From JAGOLU01 sp037138475 (lineage in GTDB: Bacteria; Patescibacteriota; Microgenomatia; UBA1406; GWC2-37-13): a DNA stretch of 64,000 nt. Below, piece by piece: positions 35,194-44,173 of the stretch. The notes beneath the pieces are model-generated. The model was not told the origin of the DNA and made no database searches. It saw only the letters and a list, made by a program, of their open reading frames with translations. Location: the NCBI GenBank assembly GCA_037138475.1, contig JBAXII010000003.1:17060-81059 (forward strand), read 5' to 3'. How positions within the stretch are numbered: position 1 is the stretch's first letter; each line of letters starts with the position of its first letter. Both the position numbers and the translations under genes were made by a program.

Positions 35194-36666
35194 TCAATCG
35201 AAATGGGAAACTTGGCCGGCATTTTTTTGAAACAGTATTAGTTCGATATCCTTGTTTATAGGCCAGCTTGCAATTGGTTTTCTTGATACAAACGCTGAAA
35301 CTTCCCACGTTTTAATATCAATGTAATTCTTTGACTTTTTCTTTATTACAAATAGGTATTCTGCCTGAGGATACTGAGTAAAATCGAGCGGCTGCAATAC
35401 AGTTGTAAGGCTGAGAATATATCGGATAGGCATGGCCCTGTTGTCCTTCTGCAAATCCTGAGTGACATTCCATTTTATAGTTGTGTCAGTTCGAGTGAAC
35501 TCTTCAACCTGGCTGATTATGAGTGTCGCCGCATATCGTTGGTCAAGTTGACCGAATCGATCTTGTTCACGCGGAACCTCAAAGTTCGCATGTGTTTGAT
35601 ACAGTATCCAGAGTAATAAAATAGCTAGGGGAACATATGCATATTTTGTTCTCTTAATAGCCCTACCAATCACGATTGCTATAGATATTATCATGATAAT
35701 ATAGATTCCAATAATATAATGAGTCTGAACTGTGCCTTTGTAGATGACAAGACTAACCAAAAGAGCGAGGAGACTGAATGTGAAGATGTTCATCTTATGT
35801 TTGAGTGACTTTGATATAAGCGCAATGCCAAAGATTACAATTACAAATATACTTATTCCAACCAATAAGTTCTGAGATCCTATCAACTGGGAAACAGATG
35901 AAAAAAACTGCTTGATTCTAATGGTGAGTTCGACCTTCTCTCCATTTCCTGAGATCAAGTGTGCGGCAATAGCACGAATGTTAAAAAAATCATGCCGAAG
36001 TTCAGAAGCTATAAATGGACTCAGTCCAATAGTGCCACCCCCGATAAATGCTGCGGTATTCACTACGTTACGTCTATGGAGCAAATATATAAAGTAATAG
36101 AATGCATAAATATATAGAAGGTAATGAGTTTGAACTAGCAGTCCACTCATAAAACCTGCTAGCACAAAATGCTTGACCTTTGTATCGGAACCACTCAGTA
36201 TATAAATGATGATTGTAGTCATGAAGATGGCTGGATAGGCATTAAACGCTGCCTTTGAATAGTAAATGAACAATGGTGAAATTGCAAAAATAATCATTGC
36301 GAGGTAGCCAGATCGATGACCTCCAAATCGCTTGGTAACCATATAGAGGAATGGGATGGTAAGAATCTGGAGAAATATTTGAAAGTAGGCACCCGAAAGA
36401 GGATCAGACTTCCAGATCAAAAAGAAAGGGGCCATAAGATAGTAGACAGCAGGTCCATTAAAGAACTGACCTACCGAAGCGCGAGGACCAAGTAATGTGA
36501 ATTGCTTATGAATGATATTATTAACTGCATACGAATCTATAGCCTGGTCGGAGAGGAAAATAGCCGATTCATTTAGATTATATAGACGGATCAACAATGC
36601 GATACTACAAATAATGAAAACAATCACCCACTCGATTGCTATATATTTATTTACTTTGGTTGACAT
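35194..36666 (-). CDS. GT39-like membrane glycosyltransferase, DQxxD subfamily
   Basis: 490 residues, about 11 membrane segments. FLSDQAIDSYAVNNII (about 37-52) and TLLGPRASVGQFFNGPAVYY align with the DQGRD...GPTT...GP..YY blocks of the proteins at 12805, 42603 and 44174. C-terminal ~100 residues outside. The ATG at 36666 (MSTKVNKYI) is preferred over a TTG three codons earlier; the start overlaps the upstream gene by 20 bases, implying co-transcription. Confidence 0.65.
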   Translation of the reverse strand: MSTKVNKYIAIEWVIVFIICSIALLIRLYNLNESAIFLSDQAIDSYAVNNIIHKQFTLLGPRASVGQFFNGPAVYYLMAPFFLIWKSDPLSGAYFQIFLQILTIPFLYMVTKRFGGHRSGYLAMIIFAISPLFIYYSKAAFNAYPAIFMTTIIIYILSGSDTKVKHFVLAGFMSGLLVQTHYLLYIYAFYYFIYLLHRRNVVNTAAFIGGGTIGLSPFIASELRHDFFNIRAIAAHLISGNGEKVELTIRIKQFFSSVSQLIGSQNLLVGISIFVIVIFGIALISKSLKHKMNIFTFSLLALLVSLVIYKGTVQTHYIIGIYIIMIISIAIVIGRAIKRTKYAYVPLAILLLWILYQTHANFEVPREQDRFGQLDQRYAATLIISQVEEFTRTDTTIKWNVTQDLQKDNRAMPIRYILSLTTVLQPLDFTQYPQAEYLFVIKKKSKNYIDIKTWEVSAFVSRKPIASWPINKDIELILFQKNAGQVSHFD

Positions 36667-38131
36667 AGTTTCCAACTAATTTACCAAATAGTCTGCTTGC
36701 AGAACCCATGTACTGCTGATGGATGACCCCATACTTTATATGTGCGTAAAGCATGTTTCTATCTGGTCGTTCGTTTGTAGCTGGATTACTAACGTCTTTT
36801 AACACAACAATCTGTGAAAATGTAGTAACAAGACCGAGTAGGAAGATTGTACAAAATACTATCCGAAGCAGCGCTGTTCCAGAGAAGAAATGCCGATAAT
36901 ATTTTGCTAGGACAATAGAGATAAATGCAAGAAGCATTGGAGAAGTGCGTAGGAGCCAATCGTTTACTGTGCCATATCGGAATTGCGCTATAACGCATAG
37001 CAGACAAATAGCGGCACATGAAAGTCTGTAGTCTTCATCGTTGATTTTAGACCGAATAGCAAATATCAATGGGAAAAATATCAATATATCCACAATGAGG
37101 AACACAATCATATTGATTAATTTGAAACCAAGTGGCTCATTGGTTATCCAATACAGACCTATTTGATCATGTAATACACCAATTTGACTTTTGTAGTATA
37201 GCAACACTACTAGAGAAAAAATAACAGGAAAGAATTGAAAGACAGCATCCTTCCAGCGAATAAGTCTAGTACTTTGCAGTATATTTGGAAGAGAAATAAG
37301 AAGGATTGAAGCAGCGACAAATGGGGACCAAAATATACAGATAGAAAAGTAGTAGAGAAATGTATATCTCAAAAGTTTATGTTCAATGTCGGAGTAAATC
37401 AGATAGGCGAAAAGAAGTGAGGGTATGGCATGCTGAGGAGCCCAACTGATCTGCCTTACCAATGAAGGGATCTGCAAACCATACGCATATGTTTCAAGTG
37501 CTGCCATCGCAAGCGGCTGCCTCGATAGTAATATACTTCCAATGATATCAATACCACTCAGAGCAAAAAAGATGAACACGGCATGCACAGATTTGTGTAC
37601 CTTCTGATAAAGCGCAATAGTAAAAATAAAGATACCAATGAATGTGTATACAAAGGTAGCAAGTTGAGCGAGTGCCCACCCGCCGAAATATTTCCCAACT
37701 AATCCTGGAATGAGGTAATACCCGAGGTAATATACAAGGGTTGTATCACTGACATAGGCTGAGGGACCATACTGCACAGGCCAACTGTAGTTAACCAGGT
37801 CATTGATGATTACATTGTGTTTGGTCCAGTCACCAGGCTGTTGAATGTATCCTCCTGCCCCTGAGATGACAGCCATAAAGGCTGATGATAAAACAAAGAC
37901 AGACAGATGAGCAATGCCTACATTTAACGATTGATCAGACTTTTTGTCGGCATATACACAAACTACATAGTAAGTTGAGAGCGCACACCCTACTAACATA
38001 ATCAGCATATAAGGTTGTCTCAACCAAAAAAATACAAAGAGGAATATTGGAAGAGATAAATAGATAATTATATAAGTTCTTATGTTGGAGTAATAATTAT
38101 TAGACATTAAAGATTCAGGCTGGAATGGCAT
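36647..38131 (-). CDS. Multi-pass membrane protein, GT-C-like
   Basis: 494 residues, about 12-13 membrane segments. The first long outer loop has GGYIQQPGDWTKHNVIIND and YGPSAYVSDTTLVYYLGYYL; the Asp-x-x-x-His of GDWTKH resembles the DALWH/DDLWH loops of the two large paralogues nearby. No short catalytic signature is certain, so glycosyltransferase activity is inferred from topology and context. Start could be 38131 (MPFQPESL, TATAGT 12 bases upstream) or 38107 (MSNNYYSN). Confidence 0.5.
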   Translation of the reverse strand: MPFQPESLMSNNYYSNIRTYIIIYLSLPIFLFVFFWLRQPYMLIMLVGCALSTYYVVCVYADKKSDQSLNVGIAHLSVFVLSSAFMAVISGAGGYIQQPGDWTKHNVIINDLVNYSWPVQYGPSAYVSDTTLVYYLGYYLIPGLVGKYFGGWALAQLATFVYTFIGIFIFTIALYQKVHKSVHAVFIFFALSGIDIIGSILLSRQPLAMAALETYAYGLQIPSLVRQISWAPQHAIPSLLFAYLIYSDIEHKLLRYTFLYYFSICIFWSPFVAASILLISLPNILQSTRLIRWKDAVFQFFPVIFSLVVLLYYKSQIGVLHDQIGLYWITNEPLGFKLINMIVFLIVDILIFFPLIFAIRSKINDEDYRLSCAAICLLCVIAQFRYGTVNDWLLRTSPMLLAFISIVLAKYYRHFFSGTALLRIVFCTIFLLGLVTTFSQIVVLKDVSNPATNERPDRNMLYAHIKYGVIHQQYMGSASRLFGKLVGNYVNQSK

Positions 38132-38409
38132 GCAGGAACGAGAACTATAACAAAATATTCTTAGCTTATTGTCACATGAGTTTTTCTACAATGAAGTAAT
38201 AAAAACGCAACGCCAGAAGGCGGAGCCAATTGAAATATAAATGGAACCCAAACCAAGACAATAGCAGTCACAGACGTCGATGCAATAGAAATGAATGGCT
38301 CGTAGCATGCATTTACTTTATTAATTATCAAAGACTAACACTCATGAACTTCTTATTGCCGACGAATACCCGTTGTATTTTAATAAGCATGCACATTTCA
38401 TTAATGCCG
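38132..38409. other. Intergenic stretch
   Basis: AT-rich, with a TTGTTATAGT -10-like box for the gene at 38131 (minus) and a small hairpin CGCC-agaa-GGCG. No gene supported; the plus-strand frame crossing it runs into the next gene antisense. Confidence 0.4.
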
Positions 38410-39564
38410 TTACATAAATGCTTTCATACTATCCAAAAACATATTAGACCCCATGAAGTTTACGACGTACCAATAAACAGCGGGGAGCACTGCAATGAGC
38501 GCAAGTCGGACGGACTTCTTTTCCCATATCGAAGAGGATGATCCGATAAGAACGGGCATGATGGGCAACAGGTACCGTGCAAGATCGCGGTGTTGGATGG
38601 TGAGAGCAAATCCAAAGTACACTACCACAAAGTAAAAGAGAAAGTTTTTGTGCTTTTGAATGGCATCAAATATGTAGACCCACACAAGTCCAAAGTAAAC
38701 CAACAAGTCCTCCAGGAAAAAAGTTTTTATCTCTTTGGCAGTGGAGTCAAATTGTGAATAGATCATGCCAGAAGGCACCAGTGCTCCGGTATGAAAGTAG
38801 GCAAAAAAGTCTCCATATTGACGTAGATAGAGCAGACACGTAGCCCCAAACCCGAGCACCGCTGATGCTCCGACGAGTAAGGTACCCCAATCCATTTTTT
38901 TTGTACGAGACAATTGACTCGCTGCATAGAGACATATCCCCAATCCAAACAGTATCCCATGTATCCGCGTGAATGATGCGTATGCAGCAAAAAACGCAGC
39001 CCACGCATATTTTCTCTCTTTTAACAACAGCGAGGCAGAGATGATGCAACAAAGAAATACTATCTCTGAAGATCCAGTGCTACGCAGTATCCACAGACGC
39101 GGCAAAAGCAAAGTTATAGCAACCAAAAGCAAGGGACGTGTGGCACCAAAAAATCGAACATAGAATAGGTAGAGTAAGCAACCTAGTGCAATCGAACTCA
39201 CCACATTTATCAAAAGCATGCTTTCAAGATAGCCAACAAATGGAGAAAGTAGTTTGATAAGCAGTGGGTACCCTGGGGTATGAGCAGCATAGTATGAAGG
39301 CTTTAGATCAAGCACCTTGAGTTTCTCGATCTGATCAGATCTATAGTTACCCTTTGCAGGGATTACGAAAAGCATCCCGTCGTAATTTCGATATATTGAC
39401 TCAAAACCAAATACCCGCGCATTCTTTGGGAGCCCACTGTATCGAGTGATAAACGGGAGCCAGACAAGGAAAGTTGTAAAGAGAGATAGTAGTCCAATTC
39501 TGACTAAGAGGGGCACAGAGAGCTTCTGGGTTAACAGGTTTGTCGGAACTTGATTGGTCGTCAT
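38410..39564 (-). CDS. Multi-pass membrane glycosyltransferase-like protein (GT-C)
   Basis: 384 residues, about ten membrane segments; paralogue of the protein at 11557-12777. Shared order: FESIYRNYDGMLFVIPAK (acidic loop), YAAHTPGYPLLIKLLSPFVGY, LLPRLWILRSTGSSEIVFL, FTRIHGILFGLG and RDLARYLLPIMPVLI. The latter pieces resemble PIG-V/mannosyltransferase-like proteins. It lacks the heptamer insertion seen in the paralogue, which helps define that insertion. Start at MTTNQVPTNLL. Confidence 0.6.
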   Translation of the reverse strand: MTTNQVPTNLLTQKLSVPLLVRIGLLSLFTTFLVWLPFITRYSGLPKNARVFGFESIYRNYDGMLFVIPAKGNYRSDQIEKLKVLDLKPSYYAAHTPGYPLLIKLLSPFVGYLESMLLINVVSSIALGCLLYLFYVRFFGATRPLLLVAITLLLPRLWILRSTGSSEIVFLCCIISASLLLKERKYAWAAFFAAYASFTRIHGILFGLGICLYAASQLSRTKKMDWGTLLVGASAVLGFGATCLLYLRQYGDFFAYFHTGALVPSGMIYSQFDSTAKEIKTFFLEDLLVYFGLVWVYIFDAIQKHKNFLFYFVVVYFGFALTIQHRDLARYLLPIMPVLIGSSSSIWEKKSVRLALIAVLPAVYWYVVNFMGSNMFLDSMKAFM

Positions 39565-39603
39565 AAGAACCCAAAAATAGAAATTGGATATAATAAGGAA
39601 GAG

Positions 39604-41400
39604 CTATGCTGAGACTTTTTTGTCTGTTGTTGAATGGATTGTAATATGGGCATAATACGCCATTAGACCAATTGATAGAACTGAAAGTGCATTTGATAGC
39701 ATCTCGATGATTGTCTGAGCATAGTATACAGTTACCTTGTGTTCCTTCCGATCAAAAAAGGTAATCTTTGGTCTGCCCAGTTTATCTACATCACCTTTGG
39801 TGTAGAAGTCCCATGAAGACGCATCTCTACCGTCAATGGCTATTCTCCATGAGGGATGTGCGTGTATATTCGCGTATATTGACCCCTCGCTACTTGTGAT
39901 AATCGCTTCCCGTTTAAAAGAACTATTTGCAATAACTTTCATGGTACCCTTTGCGACTTCAAAAGGAAGTGTGTCTCCGTTTGCATAGAAATGGGGTCGC
40001 GCTGGGGGATTTGCATATGGGGAGTATCGTTCGTACGTAGTGGCATCAACTGACTGTGGTAATAGCTCAAAATAGCCATACGACATCCTATCCCAGAGGG
40101 CGCCTTTTGAAAAATAAAATTCCATATAATCTTTTACCGAGGCGGTCTGCTGATCATTTATGAAAAACCGAGATTGATAGACTAAAACCACGAGGGCAAA
40201 ACCTATGATTCCTATCTTCATCGGAGTTTGCCACATGGTTTTGGATCGACTTAGAATCAAGTCGGTTCCCTGTGAGATTGTGTACGCAATGCCTATAAGG
40301 GAAACTCCTATAAGCCGCCATGGGAACTGTATCAGCCCGAGCTGCTTATCGAACAATTTCCATATAAATGAAGAGGAATACAACGTCATATACAGAAGGC
40401 TGAGTGACCAAGCAATAAAGAGACCTGAAGTAAGAAAGCTCTTTTTGTTTTTTTCTTTTATAAAAAATATCGCACACACTCCCAAAGATGCAGTAAAGAG
40501 AAGAAGTTGCGGCTTACCAACATTGAAGGGCATGTGGTCGTCATCGCATCCGCCTACAGATGCGCCATACCCAATGTCAGAGTCCCACAGTTGCCAAGCA
40601 CAAAGAAAGTGAGTTTCGGGTTTTAGTTTGGTTGACATCTCATACGCATGGGTATACTTATTTTGCATAATTAGTGGTATGAGAAAATAGGAAGCCATAA
40701 GCACTCCAAGCAACAATACAACAAAGGCACTCATAGCTCTCTTTTGGACTGCGGCATATGCAAACAAAAGCGTTAAGGTGAGTGGTGCCAGGCTATTGTG
40801 AGTCATCATGAAAAGCCCTACGCAAAGGTACCCCGTAATCAGATACAGTGCGCGAGTTCGATGTGCTCCAGCAAGGGAGATGCCCCAAAGTGCGAATGGA
40901 AGCATGGCTATATACCACGATTCAGCGAGTGCCCCACGTATGAAAATATTTGTAGATATGTAGCTTGACGAAGCATAGAGTGCAGCGCCCAGGCACGATG
41001 CAGCGATACCATGATGGCGTCTCAGAAATATAAAAGATCCTACCAATCCAGTCGTTAAAAGAGTTACGTAGCTCATCCTGAGCGTGTCGATGATGTCTAG
41101 TCGCGTGATCAATTTAATAAGTGCCGCGATCCAATAAGCAAAAGGAGCATACATCGTATACAGGGGCCATCCCATACGGAATGAAAACTCCGGTGATATG
41201 CGCGGGGGTATATTGCCCTGTTCCAAATTATGGATAAATTCGACAATTCGTGCAGGCTGAGATGTGTCATGTGTCACAAACATTCGTTCGTATCCAATTC
41301 GCAATCCTTTTGAATACACATATATGAAAAAGATTACAAAAAGAAGGTATGCAGCGCGTCTTGTCAACACTTTCAGATGAGGATTATGATACAGCTTCAT
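39604..41400 (-). CDS. PTPS-related/YfhO-like large membrane protein
   Basis: 598 residues, 12-13 membrane segments. Shares with the protein at 18352 the blocks THDTSQPARIVEFIHNL, MGWPLYTMYAPFAYWIAAL, FIRGALAESWYIAMLPFALW and HFLCAWQLWDSDIGYGAS, but has a longer outer C-terminal region with HPSWRIAIDGRDASSW, the YfhO-type PGWxVxxDG element. Probably a GT-C-like transferase in envelope glycan assembly. Start at MKLYHNPHLKV (41400), overlapping the upstream gene by 17 bases. Confidence 0.6.
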   Translation of the reverse strand: MKLYHNPHLKVLTRRAAYLLFVIFFIYVYSKGLRIGYERMFVTHDTSQPARIVEFIHNLEQGNIPPRISPEFSFRMGWPLYTMYAPFAYWIAALIKLITRLDIIDTLRMSYVTLLTTGLVGSFIFLRRHHGIAASCLGAALYASSSYISTNIFIRGALAESWYIAMLPFALWGISLAGAHRTRALYLITGYLCVGLFMMTHNSLAPLTLTLLFAYAAVQKRAMSAFVVLLLGVLMASYFLIPLIMQNKYTHAYEMSTKLKPETHFLCAWQLWDSDIGYGASVGGCDDDHMPFNVGKPQLLLFTASLGVCAIFFIKEKNKKSFLTSGLFIAWSLSLLYMTLYSSSFIWKLFDKQLGLIQFPWRLIGVSLIGIAYTISQGTDLILSRSKTMWQTPMKIGIIGFALVVLVYQSRFFINDQQTASVKDYMEFYFSKGALWDRMSYGYFELLPQSVDATTYERYSPYANPPARPHFYANGDTLPFEVAKGTMKVIANSSFKREAIITSSEGSIYANIHAHPSWRIAIDGRDASSWDFYTKGDVDKLGRPKITFFDRKEHKVTVYYAQTIIEMLSNALSVLSIGLMAYYAHITIHSTTDKKVSA

Positions 41401-42547
41401 ATGATTTGTATTTGTATATTCGCAACGCAAAGTACAGAGCTATGTTGAAAAAAAATCCAACATAAATGATGCTATTTTTGACTCCTACATCTGCACCCTG
41501 TCCCCACTCGCCTCCTGCAACATACGGATAATAGCTCAAGAGTAGCCCCAATATAAATGGATACGAAAACAAAAAAATATCTGTAAAGTAGGGTAAAAAA
41601 ACAAGAAGATTCAAGAAGTACCAGGGATGTATCTCTCCATGTGTCAAGAGGTATAAGAGCAATCCCGAGACTCCAATCAAAGATAAAATAGGATATACAG
41701 GTTTGAGGTAATATTTTCTTCCTAACACCCTAACCGATTCGTATCTAGGTGCAAGTGCGACAATTGTTACGGGTAGGGTGAGGTACTTAATAAGTCCACT
41801 AGTGACGAGTGCTATCGTACCCAGCATTGCTTTCTTATGATGTAAGAGATTGATACCAATGATACACAAGCACACCGCCACAAAGTCATTGTGTGTGTTT
41901 ATAAGCCCTTCAACAATGACTAGGGGAGAGAATGCAAAAATGGCCGCAGCCTTTTTATTTATACTTAAAAGTGATTTGACAGATGCCAAGTAGAGCAGAA
42001 CATGGGAGAGTTTGAAAAGCAAAAATGTCAAGGAGAATGCTCCCATCCCCAAAATAGAAGGTATGAGACTCAAAAGCAAATAGGTTGGTCCATAGGGGTA
42101 TGTTCTATGAGTCCAATGCATAAAACGAACCGTTGGATCCAGGGGAAAGTCTAATGCTTTATGAAGGTATGGATTTTGCCCATAGTGCGTCAAGATGCGC
42201 GCATCAAAGATGTAATTAAAGAGGTCGTGAGAGAGTGCAGGGTACGAAAGAAGGCCGGCAACGCCCCCAATTAAGACAGATAATAGAAAGATGTACTTTG
42301 GAGGTCTCCAAGCGAGTAGCCATGATGATAGGGTTATAGCAACTACGAGCCATACAAAGACTTCAGATGAAAATGGTCTGTTAAGATAGCCTATCTGTAC
42401 TGCCCATTCACGAAATGCAGCCCAATCCGCATGTTCAACCAAAGTAAAATTTGGATCGACTAGGACCCAGCTCCACAGGCTAAACAATGCTGTTGTAACA
42501 ATAAATACTAGTGTGATACAGGTTATTGCAAAGGCTTTAAGCTTCAT
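41384..42547 (-). CDS. Polyprenol-phosphate mannosyltransferase-like (MptA/MptB, GT87-like) membrane protein
   Basis: 387 residues, about 11 membrane segments. Blocks: YPALSHDLFNYIFDARILTH, YGQNPYLHKALDFPLDP and HWTHRTYPYGPTYLLLSLIP, the D-x-x-x-Y...GxNPY...YPYGP pattern of alpha-1,6-mannosyltransferases of the actinobacterial MptB group and GT87. Later FAFSPLVIVEGLINTHND and GEIHPWYFLNLL are also typical. Predicted to add mannose or a like sugar from a polyprenyl phosphate on the outer face. First gene of the minus-strand run down to 31361; divergent from 42603. Confidence 0.7.
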   Translation of the reverse strand: MKLKAFAITCITLVFIVTTALFSLWSWVLVDPNFTLVEHADWAAFREWAVQIGYLNRPFSSEVFVWLVVAITLSSWLLAWRPPKYIFLLSVLIGGVAGLLSYPALSHDLFNYIFDARILTHYGQNPYLHKALDFPLDPTVRFMHWTHRTYPYGPTYLLLSLIPSILGMGAFSLTFLLFKLSHVLLYLASVKSLLSINKKAAAIFAFSPLVIVEGLINTHNDFVAVCLCIIGINLLHHKKAMLGTIALVTSGLIKYLTLPVTIVALAPRYESVRVLGRKYYLKPVYPILSLIGVSGLLLYLLTHGEIHPWYFLNLLVFLPYFTDIFLFSYPFILGLLLSYYPYVAGGEWGQGADVGVKNSIIYVGFFFNIALYFALRIYKYKSYEAVS

Positions 42548-42555
42548 ACTATATA

Positions 42556-42561
42556 AATATA
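42556..42561 (-). promoter_or_regulatory. -10-like element of the MptB-like gene
   Basis: TATATT on the minus strand, eight bases before the ATG at 42547, within a TA-rich run that offers alternative hexamers. Confidence 0.35.
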
Positions 42562-42589
42562 TATATGTTTACATCCATGGGTGTGCTGA

Positions 42590-42595
42590 TATACT
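42590..42595 (+). promoter_or_regulatory. Extended -10 of the gene at 42603
   Basis: TGATATACT (TGn plus TATACT), ending seven bases before the ATG at 42603. Confidence 0.5.
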
Positions 42596-42602
42596 TGCAT
42601 CA

Positions 42603-44150
42603 ATGATACAGCCAACTCGAAGATACAGCGAATATTTAGCCTTTGGAGTTATTGTACTAGTATTTATTGTAGTCCGCTTACCTATATTATGGTATCACGA
42701 TGTTGCATATACGTATGATCAGGCAAGAGATTTTCTTTCCGGTGTTCGCATCGTCGTAGACCATAATCCAGTATTTATTGGTCCCACTACGGGAGTTGAC
42801 GGTCTTTTTCATGGTGCCTGGTGGTATTATTTCACGGGACTTTCATATCTACTATTTGGCTCGGAGCCCATTCGCTACTACGTAGCTATATTACTCGTGC
42901 ATTTGATTGGAGTCATATTTTTCTATGCCTCTACGAGGCGGCTTTTTGGAGTCATTATCGCTATGTGGGGTGCTTTACATATTGCAACGATTGACTACTT
43001 TGTAAGCTATCGCATCTTTGCAGGAAACAATATCTTTGCAGCGCCTTTTTTTATGTTGTTTTGTCTTATTCTCATGCGCTTCCCGAATATGCAGAAAAAG
43101 AGTATCCCTCTATCACTATTTCTTTTTGGACTTGCAGTCGGCTTTGTGGCAGAATTTGAGTTGGCATTTGGCATTTTTTTGCTCCCATTGACATTGCTAT
43201 TCTTGGTTGTGGCTATAGTTAAAAGATACATAGTAAAAAGTTCCACTGTGTATTTTTTATTCGGTCTGTTGATACCATTTACACCACGGCTACTTTTTGA
43301 GTTAAAGAACAACTTCTTGCAGACACGCATTCTCCTGTCCTTTTTCTCAAAACCAAAGCTATTTACCCCTCGAACATATCCCGAAGTCCTTGATGAGCGT
43401 ATTCACAACTTTATATATTTTTTTAAGGATTCATTTGGGACTGACAGAGCAGCATTATTGGCTGCTGTGTTCATATCACTTATTGCGATAATACTCTTGT
43501 TTAGGCTATTTAAAAGGCGCTCGCATCCTCATGACGAACTTGAGATGCATACAACCAGGATGGCTCTTCTTGTGTCCATAATGGGAGGTCTTTTCCTGAT
43601 TTCCTTATGGTATAGAGATACTTTTTGGAATTACTATTATGAAGGCATTCAGTTCGCCATATTGCTCTTGTTCATGTCGACCTGGGCGGCTACTAAAATC
43701 ATACACAAGAAGATGTATGTGATTATTTCCGTGTTACTCTGTTGTGTAATGTTCCTGCAGGTTAGCTCAAGATTAGTGGGAGCTTTCCGATATGTACCAG
43801 GGGAATCAGGGCTGATGGTTCAAGAATCAATCGTTCAGTACATAGTCGATAGACAGAAGGATGACAGGATATTCTGCGTACGTGTATTTGTGCCACCAGT
43901 TATACCCTACACTTATGATTATCTCTGGCTGCATCATTATTTAAAACGAACTGTTGAGACTCCCCGGTATGAGTATCAAAAAGGCACATGTTGGTATATC
44001 ATCGAGCCGGAACAGAAGGGATATGAATTTAGACTGATAAAATGGAAAGAGAAAAATATTCCAATTGATGCTACTTTGATCAAGAACAGTGAGAAAATCA
44101 TTAAGGGAATCTCTGTGTCTCAATACGAGCAGAAAACCAAACAAAAGTAA
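42603..44150 (+). CDS. GT39-like membrane glycosyltransferase, DQxxD subfamily
   Basis: 515 residues, about 11 membrane segments. TYDQARDFLSGVRIVV (about 38-53) and VFIGPTTGVDGLFHGAWWYY define it as a close paralogue of 44174-45694, with which it also shares a C-terminal outer domain ending in GTCWYIIEPEQKGY (YYLIVEPDTEGY in the other). Start set at MIQPTRRYSEY by the -10 box; a longer upstream frame exists but overlaps the divergent promoter. Confidence 0.7.
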   Translation: MIQPTRRYSEYLAFGVIVLVFIVVRLPILWYHDVAYTYDQARDFLSGVRIVVDHNPVFIGPTTGVDGLFHGAWWYYFTGLSYLLFGSEPIRYYVAILLVHLIGVIFFYASTRRLFGVIIAMWGALHIATIDYFVSYRIFAGNNIFAAPFFMLFCLILMRFPNMQKKSIPLSLFLFGLAVGFVAEFELAFGIFLLPLTLLFLVVAIVKRYIVKSSTVYFLFGLLIPFTPRLLFELKNNFLQTRILLSFFSKPKLFTPRTYPEVLDERIHNFIYFFKDSFGTDRAALLAAVFISLIAIILLFRLFKRRSHPHDELEMHTTRMALLVSIMGGLFLISLWYRDTFWNYYYEGIQFAILLLFMSTWAATKIIHKKMYVIISVLLCCVMFLQVSSRLVGAFRYVPGESGLMVQESIVQYIVDRQKDDRIFCVRVFVPPVIPYTYDYLWLHHYLKRTVETPRYEYQKGTCWYIIEPEQKGYEFRLIKWKEKNIPIDATLIKNSEKIIKGISVSQYEQKTKQK

Positions 44151-44173
44151 TTATTGACAATTTTTCATACTTC

